Below are positions 1-7,087 of a DNA stretch of 7,216 nucleotides, piece after piece (the first letter of the stretch is position 1; the number at the start of each line of letters is the position of its first letter). The notes below the pieces were generated by a model, which searched no databases, was not told the DNA's origin, and was given only the letters and a program-made list of their open reading frames with translations. Origin of the DNA: Ruminococcus flavefaciens (GTDB lineage Bacteria > Bacillota > Clostridia > Oscillospirales > Ruminococcaceae); the NCBI GenBank assembly GCA_004554385.1, contig SFMO01000063.1, positions 1 through 7,216 of the forward strand, read 5' to 3'. A program made the translations under genes and the position numbers.

Positions 1-1
1 A

Positions 2-1096
2 GCCGCCGTAACTATCATTACCAATGAGATGATAGAGGAGGGCGTTCTCGTAGAGATAGGCGAAGCTCCTGTAAATACCGAAAAGCTCCAGAAAGGCAGA
101 AGGAAAATACTTATCGACATCAATGTAAACAGCCGTTTCGCTCTTGGTGCTACAGTTGATGAAAAGGAAGTAAGTATAGGCCTTACAAACCTTAATTCCG
201 AGGTCCTTGACAAGGCAAGCATGGTCATCGACGACAGAACTACCAGCAAGGACATCATTAACTACATAATCAAGACCAGCAACGAGATGGTCGAGAACAG
301 CGCTCTCACCAAGGATAAGATCCTCGGACTGGGTGTTGGTGTTGTGCCTTCAATGTGGGGCAAGCTGAAGATATTCTATAAGGACGGAGTTCTTGACTTT
401 ACAAACTTCATAGACAAGCTGTCGGGCGGACTTAACTTTGAGATACACTGCGGCAATGCCATAGGTCTTATGGCTCTTGCAAGCAACGATTTCAGAACCC
501 TCAACGGCTATCAGACCAATCAGGCATTTATCCACAACGGCAATCAGGTCAATCTCGCAATTATCAACAAGAACGAGCTTTCTGCCGATTACGTTTCATA
601 TACCTCTACTATCGAGAGATATATCGTTTGTCCGAATGGTAAGCAGTATGAGGGCTACCCAAACGGCTCAGTCAAGGCAGAGCTTTCAAGAACAGCTATG
701 CTTAACGCCTTCTATGAGATCTATTCAAAGGATAAGACACCTGTGCTTTATGAGCTCACCGAGGGCGACAAGAACGCTATCAATACCGATAACGTATTCA
801 TGGCTCTTATGAGAGGTGAGGAGGCTGTAAAGAATCTTGTTGATGATATTATCGCCAAGTACACAGTGCTCATCAATAATCTGGCTATAAGCCATTTTGC
901 GAAGAAGATAGTTCTTCACAACTTCAAGCTCAACGAGAAGCAGTTTGACTACTGCAAGCGTGAGATGATACGCCTTGTAAGTGAAGAGATTGCTGACAGA
1001 GTAGTGCTCAGCAAATTAGACGGAAAGAACAATTTCCTCGGCGGCTGTGCTCTGATTATTCAGGATAACTTCTATGTAAGAGGCGGAATGCAGTAA
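2..1096 (+). CDS. ROK-family transcriptional repressor (XylR/NagC type), 5' partial
   Basis: The reading frame is open from the window edge, so the start codon and most of the N-terminal winged-helix domain lie upstream; the ATG at 29 is internal. The first visible residues (AAVTIITNEMIEEGVLVEIG) fit the recognition helix and wing of ROK repressors. The linker motif GRRKILIDIN (nt 95-124) matches the usual GRRP-I-L-E-I-N that opens the ROK sugar-sensing domain. About 364 residues are visible, as expected for a ROK repressor of roughly 400. ROK repressors bind DNA as dimers and are released by a sugar or sugar phosphate. The sensing domain is divergent: CGNAIGLMALASN replaces the common ENDANAAALAE-type motif, and the zinc-binding CxCGxxGC cluster and EIGH motif are absent (TIERYIVCPNG at nt 608-640 occupies that place). 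Ligand binding may therefore be altered. The gene ends in tandem TAA stops directly before a terminator. Family assignment is firm; the target operon is unknown. Confidence 0.85.
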   Translation, partial: AAVTIITNEMIEEGVLVEIGEAPVNTEKLQKGRRKILIDINVNSRFALGATVDEKEVSIGLTNLNSEVLDKASMVIDDRTTSKDIINYIIKTSNEMVENSALTKDKILGLGVGVVPSMWGKLKIFYKDGVLDFTNFIDKLSGGLNFEIHCGNAIGLMALASNDFRTLNGYQTNQAFIHNGNQVNLAIINKNELSADYVSYTSTIERYIVCPNGKQYEGYPNGSVKAELSRTAMLNAFYEIYSKDKTPVLYELTEGDKNAINTDNVFMALMRGEEAVKNLVDDIIAKYTVLINNLAISHFAKKIVLHNFKLNEKQFDYCKREMIRLVSEEIADRVVLSKLDGKNNFLGGCALIIQDNFYVRGGMQ

Positions 1097-1100
1097 TAAC

Positions 1101-1137
1101 AAATCCCTGAAGAAGCAAAGCTTCTTCAGGGATTTTT
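1101..1137 (+). terminator. Rho-independent terminator, probably bidirectional
   Basis: A perfect 15-bp stem (1101-1115 with 1121-1135) encloses the 5-nt loop CAAAG. It is followed by T residues to 1137 on the + strand. On the - strand the stem runs into TTTGTTATT. It starts five bases after the ROK stop and lies 29 bp beyond the end of the convergent VanZ-like gene, so it can serve both. Confidence 0.9.
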
Positions 1138-1165
1138 CAGTTATATGGGATCACGGGTCAAAACC

Positions 1166-1675
1166 TTACTGACTGCGTTTTCTGCGCCGTTTTACCGCAA
1201 GTGCGATGATCCCCATCAGTATCAGCGATATTATCAAGCCGACAGTAACGCCGCAGGTGTCGATCATCATGTCTCTGAACTCACAGGAGCGTCCCTTTAC
1301 GAAGCTCTGGTGGAATTCGTCGGAAACAGCGTAAAGAAATCCGAAGACAATGACTCCCGGATTTTTCGCAGAGATCAGTTTCCTTTTCCATACGGTGACT
1401 GAGGCACAGAAGCCCAGGGCAGCATAGATGCTGAAGTGGGCGAGCTTTCTAACTATGAACGAAGCTTTGCTCCACATTTCCCGTTTTATATCGTCAGGCT
1501 CGCTGTCGTACTGTGGGTACAGGAGCTTTACCGCTAATTTGGTGAGCAGGCTGCTTGTGTCGGAGGATCTTTCCGCGTCCTGCGAGGAAAGATAAAATAT
1601 AGTACACATTATTGTTATTGTCAGTATTAAGAATAATATCTGCACTCTGCGAAGTTTCGGTAATTTAACTGCCAT
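1166..1675 (-). CDS. VanZ-like family membrane protein
   Basis: A 169-residue small integral membrane protein. The first hydrophobic segment is at residues 11-29 and is followed by the family signature YLSSQDAERSS (28-38). The other VanZ hallmarks follow in order: RKLAHFSIYAALG (76-88), YAVSDEFHQSFVKGR (115-129) and the DMMIDTCGVTVG segment (135-146), which leads into the last membrane helix. The C-terminus is strongly basic (KRRRKR), as expected for a cytoplasmic tail. VanZ of Tn1546 gives low-level teicoplanin resistance, but most chromosomal VanZ-like proteins have no known role, and resistance should not be inferred here. The start is supported by GAAAGGA (1683-1689 on the complement), 7 nt upstream of the ATG, and by a promoter further upstream. 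It is transcribed divergently from the membrane-protein gene and convergently with the ROK gene. Confidence 0.85.
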   Translation of the reverse strand: MAVKLPKLRRVQILFLILTITIMCTIFYLSSQDAERSSDTSSLLTKLAVKLLYPQYDSEPDDIKREMWSKASFIVRKLAHFSIYAALGFCASVTVWKRKLISAKNPGVIVFGFLYAVSDEFHQSFVKGRSCEFRDMMIDTCGVTVGLIISLILMGIIALAVKRRRKRSQ

Positions 1676-1709
1676 TTCATTGTCCTTTCATTAATTGCTG
1701 CTATATTAT

Positions 1710-1738
1710 ATTATACAATTATTGCGGAGTTTTGTAAA
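1710..1738 (-). promoter_or_regulatory. Sigma-A promoter for the VanZ-like gene
   Basis: On the - strand, -35 TTTACA (1733-1738) and -10 TATAAT (1710-1715) are separated by 17 nt. The expected transcript start near 1703 gives a leader of about 27 nt that contains the ribosome binding site. A second TATAAT (1705-1710) overlaps the first. Confidence 0.75.
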
Positions 1739-1773
1739 GCAAAAGTTTTTTTGGAAAAAATTTCAAAAAAACC

Positions 1774-1802
1774 TTGTAAAATCGGAATGGAAATGCTATA
1801 AT
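1774..1802 (+). promoter_or_regulatory. Extended -10 sigma-A promoter for the membrane-protein gene
   Basis: The -35 TTGTAA (1774-1779) and a perfect -10 TATAAT (1797-1802) are 17 nt apart, and the TGC just before the -10 makes an extended -10. A/T tracts immediately upstream (1746-1771) could act as an UP element. Transcription should begin near 1809, which argues against translation starting at the GTG at 1810. Confidence 0.8.
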
Positions 1803-1847
1803 ATACTGTGTGCGACTATGGCACATTTTATATATAGATCATATTTC

Positions 1848-1852
1848 GGAGG
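1848..1852 (+). promoter_or_regulatory. Ribosome binding site that fixes the start at 1858
   Basis: A perfect GGAGG lies 5 nt before the ATG at 1858. The upstream in-frame GTG at 1810 has no such site and coincides with the predicted transcript start, so 1858 is the start. Confidence 0.85.
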
Positions 1853-1857
1853 CAACA

Positions 1858-3168
1858 ATGAGTAAGTTTTTCGCAAATGTCTGGACAAAACGAGTAGTAG
1901 CCGTGCTGAGCATCGTCTATATGCTGTTCGTATGCAGGCTCTGCTATTTTTCAATATTCTATGATATGCATATTAATGACCGCGTTTCCACGTGCCTTGC
2001 AGTTTCGGGAGTATCCCTTGCGGCACTGATAGTAATGCTGTATACCCGGCATCAGATACTGACGCGTATTGCAAGCTTCGTCATACTTCCCGCAATGCTT
2101 CCCGTTGTACTGCTGTACTTCGGCGAATGGGGACTGATAATACCTATCATAGCGGCAGGTATAATAATACTGCTCCTCTCGGGCGCAGGTGAAGGAATAA
2201 AAACAGCTCTGGCGACCATCATTCTTCTGATGTACATCTTCGGCGCACTCGGATATTTCCTCTTTTCCACATTCTTTGTGGCTTCTGTCAAGGAGCAGGT
2301 GGTCGATACGGGCGTATCACCGTCGGGAACATACCGCTACAGAGTAGTCAATACCGAAGATACTTCAAACGGAAGCACGGCTGTATACGTTGAGCCTAAT
2401 TACGCTGACGTCAAGAATACCTTTGCAACATTCACCCTGAAAAATCAGGAGCATATCGTTTACATGAACCGACCTGTACAGAGCAAGGTGGATATCTCAT
2501 GGACAACTCAGAACAGACAGGAGATCACAGACAAGCTCAACTCAATATCCGATGAGATCGAGGTAACTGTAACAGATGCAGAGCTTAAAAGGCTCGGATA
2601 TACCTATGATAACAAGCTCATGCTTTCAAATCTCTCCGCAAGCCGTAAGTTTGCGCTTGGTCTGACAGCTTCGGATGTTGACCCGGTTCCGCTGGACACA
2701 CTTAATGCTGAACAGCTTGACTTCTTTGGAATAGGCAAGGAAGCTGACGGCAGATACTATATACTGGATCCTGATCCTCTGGTTATCGAGAAGAACGGCA
2801 CTGATCCCGGTGAAAGAATATACTTCAGCGAGATCAAGCCAAAAGCACTTAAAATATATAACAGACTTAATGTTGACCCTCCTACAGGAATAACCTACTT
2901 CAATGTAACTAAGAGCCATACAGTTATGCTGAATACTCTTACAGATGCTCAGCTTGCTGACCTCGGAGTTTCGGAAAGCGGAGATGTAATGCTTCTTTCC
3001 TCTTCAAAGATGGTCGTTGCAGAGGAAGATAAGAATAAGGAGGACGCAGTGCCTACTGAAGAAGTGGTAACTGCTAAGGATAAGATAGTTTTCCGCTATT
3101 ATGTTGCGGAGCTTGAGGACTACTTTGACGTTAATTCAAGACGTCTGACCTTAGATCTTCTGAACTGA
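1858..3168 (+). CDS. Polytopic membrane protein of unknown function with repeated extracytoplasmic motif
   Basis: I do not recognise this 436-residue protein as a characterised family. The N-terminal third is hydrophobic, with about five likely membrane helices near residues 13-35, 45-62, 67-88, 91-108 and 114-141. The rest, from about 145 to 436, is soluble and, with an odd helix count and a basic N-terminus (KR at 11-12), probably lies outside the cytoplasmic membrane. Just after the last helix, SPSGTYRYRV (154-163) followed by GSTAVYVE (172-179) recalls the short beta-rich 'SPDGKY' pattern seen in many Bacillota envelope proteins; this is a loose resemblance only. Further on, a motif of the form T/N-x-A-E/Q-L-x-x-L/F-G occurs three times, at residues 239-247, 283-291 and 362-370. 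The segments after the last two can be aligned over about 60 residues, suggesting an internal duplication. An acidic, lysine-rich linker follows at about 387-407. It has its own promoter, and function is open. Confidence 0.75.
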   Translation: MSKFFANVWTKRVVAVLSIVYMLFVCRLCYFSIFYDMHINDRVSTCLAVSGVSLAALIVMLYTRHQILTRIASFVILPAMLPVVLLYFGEWGLIIPIIAAGIIILLLSGAGEGIKTALATIILLMYIFGALGYFLFSTFFVASVKEQVVDTGVSPSGTYRYRVVNTEDTSNGSTAVYVEPNYADVKNTFATFTLKNQEHIVYMNRPVQSKVDISWTTQNRQEITDKLNSISDEIEVTVTDAELKRLGYTYDNKLMLSNLSASRKFALGLTASDVDPVPLDTLNAEQLDFFGIGKEADGRYYILDPDPLVIEKNGTDPGERIYFSEIKPKALKIYNRLNVDPPTGITYFNVTKSHTVMLNTLTDAQLADLGVSESGDVMLLSSSKMVVAEEDKNKEDAVPTEEVVTAKDKIVFRYYVAELEDYFDVNSRRLTLDLLN

Positions 3169-3181
3169 AAAATGGCATAAC

Positions 3182-3224
3182 AGCGCTGTGGACGGTCGAA
3201 TCAGACACGACAGTCCTCAGCGCT
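3182..3224 (+). terminator. Long imperfect hairpin, probable terminator
   Basis: The arms 3182-3193 and 3213-3224 pair over 12 positions with one mismatch. After a G-A mismatch the stem continues with GTCG (3195-3198) pairing CGAC (3208-3211), leaving a 9-nt loop. It lies 13 nt after the membrane-protein stop. The following T tract is weak (TTCCGTTTAAT), so termination may be partial or the hairpin may protect the 3' end. Confidence 0.55.
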
Positions 3225-3291
3225 TCCGTTTAATAATATGCACAAGTCCGCAAAAGAAGCGCAGTATGCAAAAAAATGAGCAAAAAAGGTC

Positions 3292-3320
3292 TTGCAAAAA
3301 TTGCTGATTTAAGATATTAT
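3292..3320 (+). promoter_or_regulatory. Sigma-A promoter for xylB
   Basis: The -35 TTGCAA (3292-3297) and -10 TATTAT (3315-3320) have a 17-nt spacer. Two A-tracts (around 3270-3276 and 3282-3287) lie immediately upstream. The transcript start should be near 3327, giving a leader of about 100 nt. A short inverted repeat GCAA-AAA-TTGC (3294-3304) overlaps the -35 region and could be incidental. Confidence 0.65.
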
Positions 3321-3363
3321 AAATTATAGAATAACAATTTAAGGTAAGTGATCTGCAAATATT

Positions 3364-3400
3364 TAGCTGATGGTGAATGCAACAGGATTCTGATCGGCTA
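3364..3400 (+). promoter_or_regulatory. Hairpin in the xylB 5' leader
   Basis: TAGCTGAT (3364-3371) pairs with ATCGGCTA (3393-3400) with one G-U pair. Inside it, GAAT (3375-3378) pairs with ATTC (3387-3390) around an 8-nt loop. It ends 14 nt before the AGGAG ribosome binding site. It might be a regulator binding site (imperfect dyad) or an RNA structure in the leader. There is no T tract, so it is not an attenuator in the usual form. No known riboswitch was recognised. Confidence 0.35.
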
Positions 3401-3428
3401 TTTAAATAATCAAAAGGAGTTGTAAATT

Positions 3429-4952
3429 ATGGCATATTTAATAGGTGTGGACTGTGGTACGAGCGGTACAAAGACAGTTCTTTTTGACGAAAAGGGAAGC
3501 GTTATCGCTTCAAAGACCATCGAATACCCAATGTATCAGCCAAAGAACGGCTATGCTGAACAGGAGCCTGCTGACTGGGCTAACGCTATGGTTGAGACCA
3601 TCAAGGCTGTTATGGCTAAGAGCGGTGTCAAGAAGGAAGATGTCAAGGGCATCGGTATCTCAGGACAGATGCACGGTCTGGTAATGCTGGACAAGGATAA
3701 TAATGTACTTCGCCGTTCAATTATCTGGTGCGATCAGAGAACTGCTGCTGAGGTAGAGGAAATGAACCGCATCGTCGGCAGAGACAAGCTTGTTGAGATC
3801 ACTGCAAATCCTGCTCTCACAGGCTGGACAGCTGCAAAGATCCTCTGGGTAAAGAACAATGAGCCTGAGATCTATTCAAAGGTAGCTCATATCCTTCTTC
3901 CTAAGGATTATCTCAGACTTATCCTTACAGGCGAGTATGCTACAGAGGTTTCAGATGCTTCAGGTATGCAGCTCCTTGATGTTCCTAACCGCAAGTGGTC
4001 TGATGAGCTCCTCAGCGCATTCGGAATCGACAAGAGCTGGCTTGGAAAGGTACATGAGAGCTGTGAGGTAACAGGTACTCTTACAAAGAAAATGGCAGAG
4101 GCTCTTGGTCTCTGTGAAGGAACTATTGTTGTGGGCGGCGCAGGCGATAATGCAGCAGCTGCTGTTGGTACAGGAGTAGTTGAGGACGGAAAGGCTTTCA
4201 CAACTATCGGTACATCAGGCGTTGTTTTCGCTCATACATCAAATATTTCTATCGACAAGAAGGGCAGAGTTCATACCTGCTGTGCAGCTGTTCCGAATGC
4301 ATGGCACGTAATGGGTGTAACTCAGGGTGCAGGTCTCTCGCTTAAGTGGTTCAGAGATAATTTCTGCATGACTGAGAAGGAAACTGCAAAGCTTATGGGT
4401 GTTGATGAATACTACCTCATGGACAAGCAGGCTGAGACAGTTCCTGTGGGCGCAAACAGACTTCTCTATCTCCCATACCTCATGGGTGAAAGAACTCCTC
4501 ACCTTGATCCTGACGCAAGAGGCGTGTTCTTCGGACTTTCAGCTATCCACACAAGAAAGGATATGCTTCGTGCAGTTATGGAGGGGGTTACATATTCTCT
4601 CCGTGATTGTGTTGAGGTATTCCGTGAGATGAACGTAAACGTAAGTGATATGATGGCTTGCGGCGGCGGCGGTTCTTCACCGCTCTGGAGAAGCATGCTT
4701 GCTGACCTTTATAACTGCAACGTAAAGACAGTTGCTTCCAAGGAAGGTCCTGCACTGGGTGTTGCTATCCTGGCAAGTGTAGGCGCCGGCATCTACAGCA
4801 GCGTATCAGAGGCTTGCGGAGCTATCATCAAGACTGATAAGGTACAGGCTCCAAAGGCCGAGAATGTTCCCGAATACGAGAAATATTATCAGCTTTACAG
4901 AGAGATCTATCCTGCACTCAAGGCTCAGTATGCAAAGCTTGCAACACTGTAA
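3429..4952 (+). CDS. xylB: Xylulokinase (EC 2.7.1.17), FGGY carbohydrate kinase
   Basis: Phosphorylates D-xylulose with ATP to xylulose 5-phosphate in the cytoplasm, feeding the pentose phosphate or phosphoketolase route. At 507 residues it has the usual length. The N-terminal FGGY domain opens with IGVDCGTSGTKTVLFD, where D8 and the GTSGTK loop bind phosphate. The xylulokinase-diagnostic MHG motif is at 81-83 (GISGQMHGLVML), followed by IIWCDQRT and LPKDYLRLILTGEYATEVSDASG. The catalytic base is D240 in GGAGDNAAAAVG, matching the essential aspartate of E. coli XylB. The nucleotide-side GTSGVVFA loop and the adenine-binding CGGGGSSPLW segment (G412-G415) follow. AGGAG (3415-3419) lies 9 nt before the ATG. 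Codon use is noticeably more uniform than in the neighbouring genes, suggesting high expression. No xylose isomerase or transporter is visible. The ROK gene upstream is a candidate regulator by inference only. Confidence 0.95.
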   Translation: MAYLIGVDCGTSGTKTVLFDEKGSVIASKTIEYPMYQPKNGYAEQEPADWANAMVETIKAVMAKSGVKKEDVKGIGISGQMHGLVMLDKDNNVLRRSIIWCDQRTAAEVEEMNRIVGRDKLVEITANPALTGWTAAKILWVKNNEPEIYSKVAHILLPKDYLRLILTGEYATEVSDASGMQLLDVPNRKWSDELLSAFGIDKSWLGKVHESCEVTGTLTKKMAEALGLCEGTIVVGGAGDNAAAAVGTGVVEDGKAFTTIGTSGVVFAHTSNISIDKKGRVHTCCAAVPNAWHVMGVTQGAGLSLKWFRDNFCMTEKETAKLMGVDEYYLMDKQAETVPVGANRLLYLPYLMGERTPHLDPDARGVFFGLSAIHTRKDMLRAVMEGVTYSLRDCVEVFREMNVNVSDMMACGGGGSSPLWRSMLADLYNCNVKTVASKEGPALGVAILASVGAGIYSSVSEACGAIIKTDKVQAPKAENVPEYEKYYQLYREIYPALKAQYAKLATL

Positions 4953-4963
4953 ATAAAATGAAC

Positions 4964-4986
4964 AAGGCGGACTTAAAGTCCGCCTT
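4964..4986 (+). terminator. GC-rich hairpin after xylB, likely terminator
   Basis: A perfect 10-bp stem (AAGGCGGACT at 4964-4973, AGTCCGCCTT at 4977-4986) has a TAA loop and starts 11 nt after the xylB stop. Only three T residues end the structure (4985-4987), so some read-through into the methyltransferase gene is possible. No convincing separate promoter was found for that gene. Confidence 0.65.
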
Positions 4987-4996
4987 TGGAAATTGT

Positions 4997-5001
4997 GGGG
5001 G
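4997..5001 (+). promoter_or_regulatory. Ribosome binding site favouring the start at 5006
   Basis: A G-run (GGGGG, followed by A) lies 4 nt before the ATG at 5006. It is an imperfect and rather close Shine-Dalgarno site. The alternative in-frame ATG at 4958 has no purine-rich site upstream, and its reading would pass through the xylB terminator hairpin. Confidence 0.55.
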
Positions 5002-5005
5002 ATAT

Positions 5006-7063
5006 ATGGACAACACCACATTGAAAAAAATTACTGCTCACCAGCGAATGAGGCTAATGGAAGAAGCTGACGAGAAGTCGGCATATATCGGGTTTATGCG
5101 TCTTTGCGCAATTGCTTTTGTGGATCGCTCTCTGCTGGAAGAGATCTGTTCTGCGCCGTTGGAGCTCCGCTGTGCACTTTTCAGAGAAAAGTGCGGGCAG
5201 CTCGCGGCGGAATATGGAGGAATATTCAGCCTTTACGGCGAGCTGCCAATTCCGCCGTCGCTGCTGGCGGACGGCGGAACATCAGCGGAGCTCCTTGGAC
5301 TTCCGCAGGAGATCTGGGAAGAGTACGATATTATGGGCAGATTTCACCAGTACTTCAATGAGCCGTACAGAAGTGAGATAGCGGTAGGACTGAAGAGCAG
5401 CAGAAGGCTGAGTTCTGACAAAATTGCGGCTGCAACACAGCTTTTCACGCCAAAGTGGGTAGTGGAGTATATGCTGAGCAATACCCTTGGCAGGTTCCTT
5501 CGCGAGCATGGATACAGCATTGGCGGAGAGTATGAATTTAACGATGTAAAGGCGAATTCGTCAAAGACAGCGCTTGAGGATATAACCCTGATAGATCCAT
5601 GTATGGGCAGCGGAAATGTGCTGCTATGCGCCTTTGATATGTTCATGGAGCTGTATCGTAGTTGTGGGATCCCGGATGATATTGCTGCTGAGAAGATACT
5701 GCGCTGCAACCTTTTTGGTTTGGAGCTTGACCCACGGGTATGTGCGGTTGCTGAGACAGCTCTGAGAATAAAAGCGGTGGGGTACGGTGCAGAGGTGCTG
5801 CCAAATGTATACGATTTTTCGGGTATAAGCGATACAACAGGCTCATTAATGAGCGGTGATACGATTGAGAGCGCCTCGCCGAAGACAGCAATAATCGGTC
5901 AACTTCTCGACAAAAAGTACACCATTATTGCAACTAATCCGCCTTATCTTGCAAGATCAGCCATGAATGCCGATCTTTCGAGATTTGTCCAGCATAATTT
6001 TTCGGATTACAGTGCGGATCTTTTTTCTGTCTTTATAGCAAGGTGCATTGATATGTCGGAGAGAAACGGCTATCTTGGCTTTCTTACGCCAACGACCTGG
6101 CTTTTTCTCCAATCCTATGAGAAGCTCCGCAGACGCATTTACAGCGAGTGTACACTGCACACAATGATACATTTTGAGTACTCTGCATTTGATGATGCAA
6201 CTGTTCCGCTGTGCTCATTTACCATGGGGCATGGAAAGAATGAAGGGAAAGGAATATACCTCAGACTAACCGATTTCAAAGGCGGAATGGACGTACAGAA
6301 ACAAAAGGTGCGTGAAGCTCTCAATGACGAAAAATGCAGTTACAGGTTCGAAGTTTCTACAGATGATTTTGCTGTGATCCCATCGGCACCTGTGGCGTAC
6401 TGGCTTGGAAAGGCTATGTTACGTGCTTTTGACAATAAAACTCTCGGTGAGATCGTTCCTGTTCGTGAGGGTGTTATAACAGGAGATAATGACCGATTTT
6501 TGCGAAGATGGTATGAAGTCTCATCAGATAAAACAGCATTTTCGGGGAGTCAGAAGCGCAAGTGGTATCTTCTCAACAAGGGCGGAGACAACCGAAAATG
6601 GTATGGTAATCGCGAGTTCGTCATTAACTGGGAGAACGACGGAGCTGAGATAAAAAGCTTCCGTGATGAAAATGGCAGGCTTCGCTCCCGACCACAGGGA
6701 CTTAACTATAATTTCCGTCCGTCCGTAAGCTGGTCTCAGATCACCAGCGGAACTCTTTCTGTTCGATATTACGACGAAAACTTTATGTTCAATGTTGCAG
6801 GTACAAGTGCATTTCCCTCGGACGAGCGTCATCATACAATGCTTCTCGGACTTCTCAACAGCAAGGCAGCTGCCGAATTTGCAAAGGTCCTTAACCCGAC
6901 AATGAATATGAATCCCGGAGACCTTGCACGGCTGCCCATACCCGAATTTCCTGACGATACAGAGGAAACAGAGCAGCTTATTAAGGATAATGTCCGGATT
7001 TGCAAGGATGAGTGGGACAGCTTCGAGACATCATACGACTTCCGTAAGCATCCGCTTATATAG
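5006..7063 (+). CDS. Compact PglX-like adenine-specific DNA methyltransferase, probably C-terminally shortened
   Basis: A 685-residue class I SAM-dependent DNA methyltransferase of the PglX/Eco57I-like group. It should transfer a methyl group from SAM to N6 of adenine in a specific DNA site. Visible in order: a short, divergent N-terminal helical region; the PglX-like lead-in IMGRFHQYFNEPYRSEI and AATQLFTPKWVVEYM (F147-T148-P149); SAM-binding motif I DPCMGSGNVLL (197-207); FGLELDPR; catalytic motif IV NPPY (311-314); and then the target-recognition part with TGDNDRFLRRWYEV (492-505), NKGGDNRKWYGN (524-535), VNWENDG-type and LLGLLNSK motifs. All are characteristic of PglX of BREX phage-defence systems. 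PglX is usually about 1,200 residues. This protein ends at WDSFETSYDFRKHPLI, a motif that is normally followed by several hundred more residues, and its N-terminus is also shorter. No other BREX genes are in the window. It may be a solitary or remnant methyltransferase. Catalytic motifs look intact. Confidence 0.85.
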   Translation: MDNTTLKKITAHQRMRLMEEADEKSAYIGFMRLCAIAFVDRSLLEEICSAPLELRCALFREKCGQLAAEYGGIFSLYGELPIPPSLLADGGTSAELLGLPQEIWEEYDIMGRFHQYFNEPYRSEIAVGLKSSRRLSSDKIAAATQLFTPKWVVEYMLSNTLGRFLREHGYSIGGEYEFNDVKANSSKTALEDITLIDPCMGSGNVLLCAFDMFMELYRSCGIPDDIAAEKILRCNLFGLELDPRVCAVAETALRIKAVGYGAEVLPNVYDFSGISDTTGSLMSGDTIESASPKTAIIGQLLDKKYTIIATNPPYLARSAMNADLSRFVQHNFSDYSADLFSVFIARCIDMSERNGYLGFLTPTTWLFLQSYEKLRRRIYSECTLHTMIHFEYSAFDDATVPLCSFTMGHGKNEGKGIYLRLTDFKGGMDVQKQKVREALNDEKCSYRFEVSTDDFAVIPSAPVAYWLGKAMLRAFDNKTLGEIVPVREGVITGDNDRFLRRWYEVSSDKTAFSGSQKRKWYLLNKGGDNRKWYGNREFVINWENDGAEIKSFRDENGRLRSRPQGLNYNFRPSVSWSQITSGTLSVRYYDENFMFNVAGTSAFPSDERHHTMLLGLLNSKAAAEFAKVLNPTMNMNPGDLARLPIPEFPDDTEETEQLIKDNVRICKDEWDSFETSYDFRKHPLI

Positions 7064-7087
7064 AAAAAGCCCGAAGAATGAAATGCT

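Noticed and set aside
1145..1402. Open frame on the + strand within the VanZ-like gene
   Set aside because: It lies opposite a clear VanZ-family gene, its product has no recognisable features and no ribosome binding site was seen, so it is a shadow frame.
1810..1857. GTG-initiated 16-residue N-terminal extension of the membrane protein
   Set aside because: The GTG coincides with the predicted transcript start and has no ribosome binding site, whereas the ATG at 1858 has a perfect GGAGG at 5-nt spacing.
3169..3428. Small gene, tRNA or catabolite (cre) operator in the longest intergenic stretch
   Set aside because: No cloverleaf, no short frame with a ribosome binding site and no cre-like consensus was seen. 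The stretch is explained by a terminator hairpin, a promoter and the xylB leader.
3908..4696. Several open frames on the - strand across xylB
   Set aside because: They are antisense to a highly conserved kinase gene with strongly biased codons, which readily leaves opposite frames open. The translations are low-complexity and unrecognisable.
4958..5005. Earlier in-frame ATG of the methyltransferase
   Set aside because: No ribosome binding site precedes it, and the added residues are encoded by the hairpin that ends xylB.
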